Positions 1-7,832 of a DNA stretch of 38,102 bases are shown here, piece after piece; position 1 is the first letter of the stretch; each line of letters begins with the position of its first letter. A program made the translations under genes and the position numbers. Origin of the DNA: a bacterium (GTDB lineage Bacteria; Bacillota; Clostridia; Lachnospirales; Lachnospiraceae); contig SFRL01000030.1 in NCBI GenBank assembly GCA_004562765.1, positions 1-38,102 on the forward strand, in the 5' to 3' direction. The notes under the pieces are model-generated. The model searched no databases. It was not told where the DNA came from and saw nothing but the letters and a program-made list of their open reading frames with translations.

Positions 1-79
1 AAAAAGGAGGTAATTGCTCATTTTATTTGCAAACCTCCAATAAATCAAGGTTTTAAAGGATTTTAGAACAATAAAAACG

Positions 80-98
80 GGTAGTTTTTGACACTACC
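80..98 (+). promoter_or_regulatory. Small stem-loop upstream of the transporter operon
   Basis: GGTAGT at 80-85 can pair with ACTACC at 93-98 around a 7-nt loop, ending 9 nt before the Shine-Dalgarno of the lipoprotein gene. A second imperfect stem (GGAGGT at 6-11 with ACCTCC at 33-38) lies further upstream. Neither is followed by a clean T-run, so they are not obvious terminators. The promoter is probably upstream of the window. Function unknown. Confidence 0.25.
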
Positions 99-122
99 AT
101 CATTATGAAGGAGGATATGAAT

Positions 123-1049
123 ATGAAGAAGAAAGTGATTTCCGTTTTACTTACAACCGTGATGAGTGCAGCGCTCCTGGCAGGCTGCGGAAGCAGTGAG
201 GAGGCTGCTCCGGCAGCAGAACCCGCAGCTGAGGAGGCGGAAGAGCCTGCAGCAGACGAGGCAGCAGATGAGACCGCAGAGGAGCCTGCGGAGGAGAGTA
301 CAGATACTGCGGATGCAGATGCACCTGCATGCAAGGGAGCACTTGAGGGTGTGACACTGGTAGTCGGCACATCCGGAACTTATGCTCCGTTTTCTTACTT
401 TGCAGAGGACGGTGTAACACTGCAGGGTTATGATGTGGATTTCCTGAATGCATTACAGGAAGTGCTCGGCTTTGAGATCAGTGGCGGAGAGATCGAGGAT
501 ATGGATTACGGTCCGCTGGGTACATCCTTAAGTCAGGGTCAGCTGGACATCGGAGCTGCAGCGCTCTGTGCGACTGACGAGAGAAAGAAGAGTATGAACT
601 TTACGGATATCTATTATGATGCAGGTATCATCGTTGCAGTGGCAGAGGATAACGACACGATCACCGGAGTGGATGATCTGACAAGCGGTGAGTATACCGT
701 GGCATTACAGACCGGAACCATTGCTTACGAGTATGGTGTTGCAAACCTTCCGGAGGACTGCATCCAGGCATATGACTCACAGGCGCTTGCCTACAAGGCA
801 GTTGAGGATGGTCAGGCAGATGCAACTATCTACGATCTGCCCGGAACCGCATACTCCATCAAGACCGGTGAGATCCATCTGAAGGTTGTAGGCGACGAGT
901 TCTATACCGGCCAGGCACCGTATGCATTGGCACTTTCCTTTAACATCTGTGACAAATACCCGGAGATCGTTGATAACTTCAATGATGCCATCGCATACTT
1001 ATCCGAGAGCGGAAAGCTGGATGAACTGAAAGCAAAGTGGTGTGAATAA
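123..1049 (+). CDS. Polar amino-acid ABC transporter substrate-binding lipoprotein
   Basis: Extracytoplasmic lipoprotein that should capture an amino acid and deliver it to the permease encoded next. From the ATG at 123 the protein is 308 aa, with a signal peptide ending in lipobox LAGC (Cys22). An Ala/Glu/Asp-rich linker follows (about residues 23-68), then a family-3 solute-binding domain (GTSGTYAPFSY, GYDVDFLNAL, LDIGAA, TGTIAYEYG motifs). Two earlier in-frame ATGs (105, 117) overlap or crowd the AAGGAGG at 108-114, which sits 8 nt before 123, so I prefer 123. The order SBP-permease-ATPase is typical of His/Gln/Arg/Cys uptake systems. The substrate cannot be told from sequence. The acidic linker is long for the family. 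Confidence 0.93.
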   Translation: MKKKVISVLLTTVMSAALLAGCGSSEEAAPAAEPAAEEAEEPAADEAADETAEEPAEESTDTADADAPACKGALEGVTLVVGTSGTYAPFSYFAEDGVTLQGYDVDFLNALQEVLGFEISGGEIEDMDYGPLGTSLSQGQLDIGAAALCATDERKKSMNFTDIYYDAGIIVAVAEDNDTITGVDDLTSGEYTVALQTGTIAYEYGVANLPEDCIQAYDSQALAYKAVEDGQADATIYDLPGTAYSIKTGEIHLKVVGDEFYTGQAPYALALSFNICDKYPEIVDNFNDAIAYLSESGKLDELKAKWCE

Positions 1050-1079
1050 ACCCGGAGAATGATCAAGAGGAGTGATTAG

Positions 1080-1745
1080 ATGAGTTTAGAGTTTTTATCA
1101 AGTATTGTACCCATGCTGTTTCGGGGTCTGAAGCTGACGATGCTGATCGCAGTTGTCGGTATCCTTCTCGGATTCGTACTTGGCTCCGTCAGCGGCTATG
1201 CGCTGCAGTGCAAAAACAAGGTTGCACGAACGATAGCCAATGTATATATATGGATCATCCGTGGCACGCCTCTGGTTGTGCAGGCACTGTATGTGTTCTT
1301 TGCAGTGCCTGCACTGATCACTCTGATCACCGGAGAACGTTTTACGATCGACAGTACGATCGCAGGCATTATTGTCATTACGCTGAATGCAGGAGCCTTT
1401 ATTTCAGCGATCGTAAAAGGAGCCTTGGAGGGTGTGGATATCGGACAGAAGGAAGCGGGCATGGCGCTCGGTCTGACAAAAGGACAGATTTTATTACATA
1501 TCGTAATACCGCCTGCGTTTAAATCGATGATTCCCGGTTTATTTAACCAGTTTATTATATCAGTCAAGGATACCGCGCTGTTATCGATCATTTCAGTGGA
1601 TGATATCACAAGACAGACACAGAACTATGTGGCACGTACCTACAACACATTGCCGGCTTATACAGCGTGTGCAGTGTTTTACCTGATCCTGTTGTCCGTG
1701 TTGATGGTACTTCAGAAAGTTGTTGAAAACAGGATCAAGAGATAG
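1080..1745 (+). CDS. Amino-acid ABC transporter permease (HisM/GlnP type)
   Basis: Inner-membrane channel subunit, 221 aa, normal for the polar amino-acid uptake family. Hydrophobic segments lie near residues 10-40, 55-85, 95-115, 150-175 and 190-212. RGTPLVVQ (61-68) is the family signature. The EAA-loop that docks on the ATPase is visible as EAGMALGLTKGQ (125-136). AGAGGAG precedes the ATG. The gene lies 30 nt after the lipoprotein gene and 12 nt before the ATPase gene. Only one permease gene is present, so it presumably works as a homodimer (inference from the family). Confidence 0.94.
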   Translation: MSLEFLSSIVPMLFRGLKLTMLIAVVGILLGFVLGSVSGYALQCKNKVARTIANVYIWIIRGTPLVVQALYVFFAVPALITLITGERFTIDSTIAGIIVITLNAGAFISAIVKGALEGVDIGQKEAGMALGLTKGQILLHIVIPPAFKSMIPGLFNQFIISVKDTALLSIISVDDITRQTQNYVARTYNTLPAYTACAVFYLILLSVLMVLQKVVENRIKR

Positions 1746-1757
1746 GGGGATGGAGCG

Positions 1758-2498
1758 ATGAGTGAAGCATTATTAAAGGTCGATCATCTGGTAAAATCCT
1801 TCGGTGATCTGGCAGTTTTAAAAGATATCAACGTGGAAGTCAGGGAGGGAGAGGTCGTCTGTATCATTGGTCCTTCCGGCTCCGGAAAAAGTACGCTGCT
1901 GCGGTGCATCAACCAGATGGAGGTACCCACCGGCGGCGAGATCTATTATAAGGGAGAAAACCTTTGCAGTAAAGAAGCGGATATCCGTAAATTCCGAGAG
2001 GAAGTGGGCATGGTTTTCCAGAAATTCAATCTGTTCCCGCTCAAGAGCGTGCTCGGCAATATCACGCTGGCACCGGTACTCACAAAGAAAAAGAGCAAGT
2101 CTGAGGCAGAGCAGACGGCGATGGAGCTGTTGAAGAAAGTCGGGTTGGAAAGCAAAGCACATGCAAAGCCGGATATGTTGTCCGGTGGTCAGCAGCAGCG
2201 AGTGGCGATCGCAAGGGCACTTGCGATGGAACCGGCAGCACTGTTGTTTGATGAGCCGACATCCGCACTGGATCCGGAGCTGGTCGGCGAAGTGTTAAAT
2301 GTTATGCGCGACCTTGCAAGGGATGGTATGACGATGGTCATTGTGACACATGAGATGGCATTTGCAAGAGATGTAGCAGACCGCGTCATCTTTATGGCGG
2401 ATGGTTATGTTGTGGAGGAGGGAACACCGGAAGAGGTGTTCGGCGATCCGAAGGAGGAGCGCACGAAGGCGTTCTTATCAAGATTCCGGCAGCAGTAA
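1758..2498 (+). CDS. Amino-acid ABC transporter ATP-binding protein (GlnQ type)
   Basis: Cytoplasmic ATPase of the importer, 246 aa. All ABC motifs are intact: Walker A GPSGSGKST (38-46), Q-loop Gln88 in MVFQKFNLFP, signature LSGGQQQR (141-148), Walker B LLFDEPTSALD (162-172) and the switch His in VTHEM (198). These sequences match the polar amino-acid (GlnQ/HisP/ArtP) class rather than branched-chain or peptide importers. It closes the three-gene transporter unit. The next gene follows after 53 nt with no terminator seen, so transcription likely continues. Confidence 0.95.
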   Translation: MSEALLKVDHLVKSFGDLAVLKDINVEVREGEVVCIIGPSGSGKSTLLRCINQMEVPTGGEIYYKGENLCSKEADIRKFREEVGMVFQKFNLFPLKSVLGNITLAPVLTKKKSKSEAEQTAMELLKKVGLESKAHAKPDMLSGGQQQRVAIARALAMEPAALLFDEPTSALDPELVGEVLNVMRDLARDGMTMVIVTHEMAFARDVADRVIFMADGYVVEEGTPEEVFGDPKEERTKAFLSRFRQQ

Positions 2499-2506
2499 AT
2501 GCTTCG

Positions 2507-2530
2507 ACCTGATTGTAAACCTGATTGTAA
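2507..2530 (+). repeat. Perfect 12-bp tandem duplication
   Basis: The 12-mer ACCTGATTGTAA occurs twice back to back in the gap between the ATPase stop and the Shine-Dalgarno of the kinase-like gene. It has no coding role. It may be simple slippage, or a tandem site for a regulator acting inside the operon. Confidence 0.8.
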
Positions 2531-2551
2531 ATAGAAAGGGGATATTTTATC

Positions 2552-3157
2552 ATGAAAAAATTTGTTGTGACGATCACAAGAGAATTCGGAAGTCTGGGAC
2601 GCCCGATCGCAAAGCGTCTGGCAGAGCTTTTAAATGTGGAATATTACGACAGGGATATCGTGGAGTCGGCGGCAAAGGAAATGCATCTTCCGGTGTCTGT
2701 CATCAGTGCGGAGGAGGAGAAAAAGTCGAGCTTTTTCAAGATGGTTTTGCCGCTCGGTTCGGAATCTATGGAGAAAAAACAAAAGATTTTTGATACACAG
2801 GCAAAGATCATCCGAGATCTGGCAGCAAAGGAATCCTGTATTATTGTCGGACGCTGTGCTGACTACGTTTTGCAGGATGAGCCGGATGCGATCCATGTAT
2901 ATATCTATTCCTCCTATGCCGATCGTTTGGCAAACTGCGTGGGAACACTCGGAATGAAAAAGGAGGAAGCCCGCAGAATGATCGCTGAGGTGGATAAAGC
3001 GCGCATGGCTTACCATAAGTATTTTGCAAACTATGCACCGGGAGACCCGGCACATAAACATATCATCATCAACAGTGAGCTGTTGGATGTGGAAGGAACT
3101 GCACAGGCGCTGGCTGCGATCGTACGCGTTAAGACCGGAGAGGAGGTGTCATCATGA
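2552..3157 (+). CDS. Cytidylate kinase-like family protein
   Basis: P-loop protein of 201 aa resembling the cytidylate-kinase-like family common in Clostridia. The N-terminal P-loop region reads TREFGSLGRPIAKRLA, followed by YYDRDIV, then CIIVGRCADYVL near residue 95 and HVYIYSSYADR. The P-loop is the family's variant form with Arg where classical Walker A has Lys, so the phosphate acceptor is uncertain. Housekeeping CMP kinase is usually a different gene (cmk), and this paralogous family has no well-established substrate. Its stop overlaps the start of the racemase-TetR gene (ATGA), implying translational coupling. Confidence 0.85.
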   Translation: MKKFVVTITREFGSLGRPIAKRLAELLNVEYYDRDIVESAAKEMHLPVSVISAEEEKKSSFFKMVLPLGSESMEKKQKIFDTQAKIIRDLAAKESCIIVGRCADYVLQDEPDAIHVYIYSSYADRLANCVGTLGMKKEEARRMIAEVDKARMAYHKYFANYAPGDPAHKHIIINSELLDVEGTAQALAAIVRVKTGEEVSS

Positions 3158-3164
3158 CACCTCC
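3142..3164 (+). promoter_or_regulatory. Perfect palindrome covering the RBS and start codon of the racemase-TetR gene
   Basis: Left arm GGAGGTGTCA (3142-3151) and right arm TGACACCTCC (3155-3164) are exact reverse complements separated by TCA. The left arm contains the Shine-Dalgarno GGAGG and the loop/right arm contains the ATG (3154-3156). As RNA this would pair the Shine-Dalgarno with CCUCC in codons 3-4. As DNA it has the size and symmetry of a TetR-family operator. Ribosomes finishing the upstream overlapping gene would melt it. Which role applies is not decidable from sequence. Confidence 0.7.
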
Positions 3165-4758
3165 CCAAAAAAGAAACTACTCATATCATATAAAGACAAT
3201 AGATTCCCACACGATGGGAGAACCGACAAGGATCATCTATGACGGCTTTCCGGAGCTTCCCGGTGAGACGATGATGGATAAAAAGAAATATCTGATGGAA
3301 CACTACGATTATCTTCGCTCGGCGCTTATGCTGGAGCCACGGGGACATCGTGATATGTTCGGAGCACTTCTGACTGCGCCGGTCCACGAGGAAGCGGACT
3401 ACGGCGTTATTTTTTTGGACAGCGGGGGTTGCCTGAACATGTGCGGACATGGTAGTATAGGAACAGCGTCCATGCTGGTGGAGACAGGGATGGTTCCGGT
3501 CACGGAACCGTACACAGAAGTTGTGCTGGATGCACCGTCCGGTATTATCCGCGCAAAGGTACATGTGGTGGACGGTGAGGCTGTGGAAGTCAGCATCCTG
3601 AATGTTCCGGCGTTTTTGTACAAAAAGAATCTGGAGATCGATACGCAGGACTGGGGCAGAATATCCTATGATATTTCTTTCGGAGGTTCTTTTTTTGCGC
3701 TGGTTGACGCGGATGCGATCGGACTGTCATTAAAGATGGAGAACGCGGATGCCATCACCCGGCTGGGAATGGAATTGCGGGATGCGATCAATCATGCGGT
3801 GGAGATCCGTCACCTGTATCTGGATATCACAACAGTTGATCTGGTGGAGTTTTACTCAGAGCATGCGGGACATCATGCAACGATGAAAAACTGTGTCATT
3901 TTCGGTGATGCGCAGGTGGATCGTTCTCCCTGCGGAACCGGCACGAGTGCCAAACTGGCTGCACTCTATGCGAAAGGCGAGCTGGGTCTGCATGAGCCGT
4001 TTCTCTATGAGAGTATTACCGGCTCTGTGTTCCGCGGCGAAGCTGTTCAGGAGGTGGAGATCGGAGAACTGACGGGCATTATCCCACAGATCACCGGAAG
4101 TGCTTATATTACAGGTCTCAATGAATGGATCATTGATGATCAGGATCCGATGAAGTATGGATTTTTGCTTGGACAGATCACAGATGAGACTGAGAGCGAG
4201 CGCAGCAGGATCGTCAAGGCAGCTTGGGAGTTATTCCATGAGAAGGGCTACGAGGAGACGACGATCGCGGATGTGATCGTCCGGGCGGGTGTGACGGAGG
4301 AATGCTTTTACCGGAATTTTGCTCAGAAGGATGATCTGGAGCACACCTTGGGAGACTTGTTTGATGAGAAATATGCGCAGTTGATGGTATCTATGAATCC
4401 GAGGTTTTCGCATTACGAGCAGCTCGTATATTTAAACCGGGAACTGTTTGAAATGATCGAGACGCAGGTGCCGTTTCAGCTTGTGGAGCATGTTTATGTG
4501 GGAATGCCGCAGGAGCGGCAGGAACTGTTAAATAAAAACCGATTTTATTATCAGCTGATCACCCAGATCATTAAAGAGGGACAGCAAAAGGGAGAATTTG
4601 AAAGAGAGGAGTCAGCAGAGTCGTTGACTGATACTTATGCATCGTTGGAGCGCGGTCTGATCTATGACTGGTGTGTCAAGGGCGGAACGGAGAGCCTCAG
4701 CGAAAAAGGGCAAAAGATCCTTTCGATTTTTTTACAGCATCTGACGAAAAAGGAATAG
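3154..4758 (+). CDS. Proline racemase-family enzyme fused to a C-terminal TetR-family regulator
   Basis: A 534-aa protein with two parts. Residues about 10-340 form a complete proline racemase-type domain with both catalytic cysteines: Cys97 in MCGHGS and Cys260 in DRSPCGTGT. The Cys/Cys pair fits a racemase/epimerase rather than the Thr-containing 3-hydroxyproline dehydratases. Residues about 348-534 look like a TetR regulator: a helix-turn-helix (IVKAAWELFHEKGYEETT, IADVIVRAGVTEECFYRNF) followed by a helical ligand or dimer domain. The usual racemase is about 335 aa and the usual TetR protein about 190 aa, so both are full length. The join (about 4165-4200) is open with no frameshift or stop. 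It overlaps the kinase-like gene by 4 nt and lies 4 nt before the EamA gene. Substrate and DNA target are inference. Confidence 0.9.
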   Translation: MTPPQKRNYSYHIKTIDSHTMGEPTRIIYDGFPELPGETMMDKKKYLMEHYDYLRSALMLEPRGHRDMFGALLTAPVHEEADYGVIFLDSGGCLNMCGHGSIGTASMLVETGMVPVTEPYTEVVLDAPSGIIRAKVHVVDGEAVEVSILNVPAFLYKKNLEIDTQDWGRISYDISFGGSFFALVDADAIGLSLKMENADAITRLGMELRDAINHAVEIRHLYLDITTVDLVEFYSEHAGHHATMKNCVIFGDAQVDRSPCGTGTSAKLAALYAKGELGLHEPFLYESITGSVFRGEAVQEVEIGELTGIIPQITGSAYITGLNEWIIDDQDPMKYGFLLGQITDETESERSRIVKAAWELFHEKGYEETTIADVIVRAGVTEECFYRNFAQKDDLEHTLGDLFDEKYAQLMVSMNPRFSHYEQLVYLNRELFEMIETQVPFQLVEHVYVGMPQERQELLNKNRFYYQLITQIIKEGQQKGEFEREESAESLTDTYASLERGLIYDWCVKGGTESLSEKGQKILSIFLQHLTKKE

Positions 4759-4762
4759 CACT

Positions 4763-5647
4763 ATGAAAAAATTTGCACCGATATTGATCTTAATAGCAGG
4801 AGTCCTGTGGGGCAGCATGGGATTGTTTGTGCGTACGCTGAACGCCCAGGGGCTTGCGTCCATGGAGATCGTGGGGCTTCGCGCCGCAGTTACGGCAGTG
4901 GCATTGTTTTTGTTTCTGCTTTTGTTTGACCGAAAATTGTTTCAGATCCATTGGAAAGATCTGTGGTGTTTTATCGGAACGGGGATATGCAGCATCGTCT
5001 TTTTTAACTTCTGCTATTTTAAGGCGATCACAATGACGTCCTTATCTGTGGCAGCGATCCTTTTATATACGGCACCGGCAATCGTGATGGTGCTTTCCTA
5101 TTTTCTGTTTGGAGAAAAGCTGACAAAGAGGAAACTGCTGTCACTGGCGATGACCTTCGTGGGCTGTGTGCTGGTGACCGGCATACTGACGGAGAAGGGA
5201 TCCGTTTCGGCAGGAGGAATTCTGGTGGGGCTCGGTGCAGGGCTCGGTTATGCGTTGTATTCGATCTTCAGCCGTTATGCACTTGCAAAAGGCTACGCGT
5301 CGCTGACGATCACCTTTTATACATTTTTGATCGCGGCCATCGCTTCCTGTTTCCTGACGGATATGGGAAAGGTCATGCAGGTGGCGACAAACGATATGGG
5401 CAATCTGTTCTTTTGCCTTGCGTTCGGGGTGTTGTGCACAGTGGCACCCTATCTGACTTACACGTTGGGACTGCAGTATGTGGAAAATGGAAAAGCGTCC
5501 ATTATTGCATCCATAGAGCCCGTGACGGCGACCTTGCTGGGTGCGCTTATATTTCATGAAAAACTTACGGTCACCGGAGTGCTTGGTGTTGTGTTTGTGC
5601 TGGCGGCACTTGTGATCTGCAATGATAATAGGAAAGAAGGAAAGTAA
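4763..5647 (+). CDS. EamA/DMT-superfamily transporter
   Basis: Integral membrane protein of 294 aa with about ten hydrophobic helices in two EamA repeats. The first begins ILILIAGVLWGSMGLFVRTL, the second around GLGAGLGYALYSIFSRYAL (about 155-175). The C-terminal half has the typical SIEPVTATLLGALIFHEKLT. The family exports or imports small metabolites and amino acids. The substrate here is unknown, but neighbours suggest proline or a derivative (inference). AAGGA precedes the start, and the stop TAA (5645-5647) lies 1 nt before the peptidase start. Confidence 0.92.
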   Translation: MKKFAPILILIAGVLWGSMGLFVRTLNAQGLASMEIVGLRAAVTAVALFLFLLLFDRKLFQIHWKDLWCFIGTGICSIVFFNFCYFKAITMTSLSVAAILLYTAPAIVMVLSYFLFGEKLTKRKLLSLAMTFVGCVLVTGILTEKGSVSAGGILVGLGAGLGYALYSIFSRYALAKGYASLTITFYTFLIAAIASCFLTDMGKVMQVATNDMGNLFFCLAFGVLCTVAPYLTYTLGLQYVENGKASIIASIEPVTATLLGALIFHEKLTVTGVLGVVFVLAALVICNDNRKEGK

Positions 5648-5648
5648 A

Positions 5649-7448
5649 ATGATACAGGAGCGATTAAAAAAACTGAGAGAAGCGATGAAAGCGGCAGGTA
5701 TTGACTGCTACATCATCCCTACCTCGGATTATCACAACAGCGAGTATGTCAGTGACTTTTTCTGCGTGCGCAAATATTTCAGTGGGTTTACGGGATCTGC
5801 CGGAACACTGGTCGTGTGGGCGGATACAGCGGCGCTGTTTACCGACGGGCGGTATTTTATTCAGGCGGAAGCACAGTTGTCAGGCAGCGGCATCACGCTG
5901 ATGAAAATGGGTGAAAAGGGTGTGCCAAAGCTCACGGAATACGTGGAGCAGGAACTGAAGGAAGGCGGTACGATCGGTTTTGACGGCAGAGTTGTGACAT
6001 CCAGTGATGGCATGAAGTATGAGACAATCGCAGAGAAAAAAGGCGGGCGTGTGATCTGGAATCTGGATCTGGCAGACGATATCTGGGAGGACCGGCCCGC
6101 GCTTCCCACAACAGAGGTCTGGTCCTTGGAGGAAGCCTATAGCGGAGAACCTACGGAAAAGAAGCTGGCGCGGCTTCGCGAGAAGATGGAACAGGAAAAA
6201 GCGGATGCGCATATTCTGACAACATTGGATGATATCGCATGGCTGTTTAATCTGCGCGCGGGTGACGTGGAGTGCTGTCCGGTTTTACTGTCATACGCGG
6301 TCATTACTGCGGAAGATGCGTATCTGTTTGCAAATGAACGTGCTTTTTCGGAAGAGGTGAAAGCATATCTGACAGAGAACGGAATCACCTTAAAAGCATA
6401 TGATTTCTTTTATAAATATGTATCTGCATATTGCAGTGCGCACGAGGATGCCAGACTGCTGCTCTGTGAGAAGCAGATCAATTATCGGCTGAAAAAAGAG
6501 ATCGGTGATCAGGTGAACATTCTGGACAAGCCCAATCCCACAACGCTCATGAAGTCGATGAAAAATCCTATCGAGCGGGAAAATCTGCGAAAGGCGCATC
6601 TGATGGATGCCGTCGCAGTGACAAAGTTTATGTACTGGCTGAAGACATCCGTGGGCAAAGTGCCGATGACAGAGATCAGTGTGGCAGACAAGATCGAACA
6701 GTTTCGAAGGGAAAATGATTCCTTCATCAAGCCGAGCTTCCACACGATCAGCGGATACGGCGCCAACGGTGCCATCGTCCATTACAGTGCCACTCCGGAA
6801 AAATGTGCGGACATCGAGGCGAAAGGCATGCTCATGATCGACAGCGGTGGTCACTACTATGAGGGAACGACCGATATTACGAGAACTTTCATTCTCGGTG
6901 AGATCACAGACCGGATGAAGCAGGATTTTACATTGGTCGTCCGCGCGATGCTGCGGCTCAAGGACACGCGCTTTTTGTACGGCTGCACCGGAGCCAATCT
7001 GGATCTGGCGGCGCGTGAAGTATTTTGGGAAAAAGGACTGGACTACAAGCACGGCACCGGTCACGGCGTCGGCTATCTCATGAATGTGCACGAAGGACCC
7101 AACAGTTTTCGATACAAACTGGCTGACATGCCGGAGAACTGGGTGTTTGAGGAGGGCATGGTGACCACCGATGAGCCCGGCATCTATATCGAGGGCAGTC
7201 ACGGCGTGCGTATCGAAAACGAACTGCTCTGCCGTAAGGGTGAGGAAAACCAATATGGGCAGTTCATGTATTTCGAGAACCTGACCTATGTGCCCATCGA
7301 CCTGGACGGTATCGATCCTTCCGCAATGGAGCCAAAGGAGATCGAGTCACTCAACCGCTATCATCAGGATGTGTATGAGAAGCTTGCACCGTATTTTTCC
7401 GGTGAAGAGTTGGCGTGGCTGAGAGAAGTGACAAGAAAAATTTCTTAA
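5649..7448 (+). CDS. Xaa-Pro aminopeptidase (M24B, aminopeptidase P family)
   Basis: Cytoplasmic metallopeptidase that removes an N-terminal residue preceding proline. It is 599 aa from the ATG at 5649. An upstream in-frame start at 5622 lies inside the EamA gene, whereas AGAAGG (5635-5640) is well spaced for 5649. This is the long three-domain form: two creatinase-like N-terminal domains, then the pita-bread catalytic domain. The dimetal ligands are visible: Asp398 (MIDSG), Asp409 (TTDITRT), His472 (GTGHGVG), Glu509 (TDEPGI) and Glu523 (RIENE). A short extra C-terminal domain follows. It ends the operon that holds the proline racemase fusion, which suggests a shared role in proline-peptide use. 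Confidence 0.95.
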   Translation: MIQERLKKLREAMKAAGIDCYIIPTSDYHNSEYVSDFFCVRKYFSGFTGSAGTLVVWADTAALFTDGRYFIQAEAQLSGSGITLMKMGEKGVPKLTEYVEQELKEGGTIGFDGRVVTSSDGMKYETIAEKKGGRVIWNLDLADDIWEDRPALPTTEVWSLEEAYSGEPTEKKLARLREKMEQEKADAHILTTLDDIAWLFNLRAGDVECCPVLLSYAVITAEDAYLFANERAFSEEVKAYLTENGITLKAYDFFYKYVSAYCSAHEDARLLLCEKQINYRLKKEIGDQVNILDKPNPTTLMKSMKNPIERENLRKAHLMDAVAVTKFMYWLKTSVGKVPMTEISVADKIEQFRRENDSFIKPSFHTISGYGANGAIVHYSATPEKCADIEAKGMLMIDSGGHYYEGTTDITRTFILGEITDRMKQDFTLVVRAMLRLKDTRFLYGCTGANLDLAAREVFWEKGLDYKHGTGHGVGYLMNVHEGPNSFRYKLADMPENWVFEEGMVTTDEPGIYIEGSHGVRIENELLCRKGEENQYGQFMYFENLTYVPIDLDGIDPSAMEPKEIESLNRYHQDVYEKLAPYFSGEELAWLREVTRKIS

Positions 7449-7495
7449 AATGTATGATGTAAAAGCTGATCATGTTGCATAGAATAATAAAAGAG

Positions 7496-7524
7496 TTGAC
7501 GTACAGAAAATTGTACGTTATAAT
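7496..7524 (+). promoter_or_regulatory. Sigma-A promoter of the toxin-antitoxin module
   Basis: TTGACG (7496-7501) and TATAAT (7519-7524) are separated by 17 nt, a near-consensus housekeeping promoter. It lies 42 nt upstream of the antitoxin start and is overlaid by palindromic repeats. Confidence 0.85.
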
Positions 7525-7548
7525 TTAAGTACAGAAAACCGTACGTTA
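7499..7548 (+). promoter_or_regulatory. Two operator-like palindromes over the yefM-yoeB promoter
   Basis: Site 1 (7499-7518) is the inverted repeat ACGTACA-6 nt-TGTACGT lying between -35 and -10. Site 2 (7527-7546) is AAGTAC-8 nt-GTACGT and covers the likely transcription start. The sites repeat at a 28-bp offset, almost an integral number of helical turns apart. YefM antitoxins are known to bind palindromes with a TGTACA-type core, so these are probably autoregulatory sites. Conditional cooperativity with YoeB is expected from the family, not shown here. Confidence 0.75.
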
Positions 7549-7565
7549 GTAAGAGGAGAGTGCAT

Positions 7566-7832
7566 ATGTTAGCTGTGAATTATACAAATCTGCGCGACAA
7601 TATGAAATCCTATATGGATAAGGTGACAGATGATTATGAGACCATGATCATCACCAGAAAAGATAATAAGAATGTGGTCATGATTTCAGAGGAAGCCTAC
7701 AACAATTTGATGGAAAATGTTTATGTTATGGGAAACAAAGCAAATTATGACTGGCTGATGGAATCGAAAGCGCAGCTGGAAAGCGGAAAAATCACAAGGC
7801 ACGATCTCATTGAGGTAGATGTGAATGAATAA
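7566..7832 (+). CDS. yefM: YefM/Phd-family antitoxin
   Basis: 88-aa antitoxin that neutralises the YoeB-type toxin encoded next and represses the shared promoter. It begins MLAVNYTNLRDNMKSYMDKV and contains the Phd/YefM fold motif MIITRKDNKNVVMISEEAYNNL, with an acidic C-terminal toxin-binding tail (DLIEVDVNE). A GTG at 7560 is in frame but overlaps the Shine-Dalgarno AGAGGAG, so the ATG at 7566 is preferred. Its end overlaps the toxin gene by 8 nt, as usual for these modules. Confidence 0.93.
   Translation: MLAVNYTNLRDNMKSYMDKVTDDYETMIITRKDNKNVVMISEEAYNNLMENVYVMGNKANYDWLMESKAQLESGKITRHDLIEVDVNE

Noticed and set aside
3154..4758. Idea that the racemase-TetR fusion is an artefact of a frameshift joining two genes
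   Set aside because: The frame is open through the join, both domains are full length, and no start with a Shine-Dalgarno precedes the TetR part. An assembly error cannot be excluded from one sequence.
6390..7253. 287-aa minus-strand frame opposite the Xaa-Pro aminopeptidase
   Set aside because: Shadow of the metal-ligand region of the peptidase; no Shine-Dalgarno or motif.
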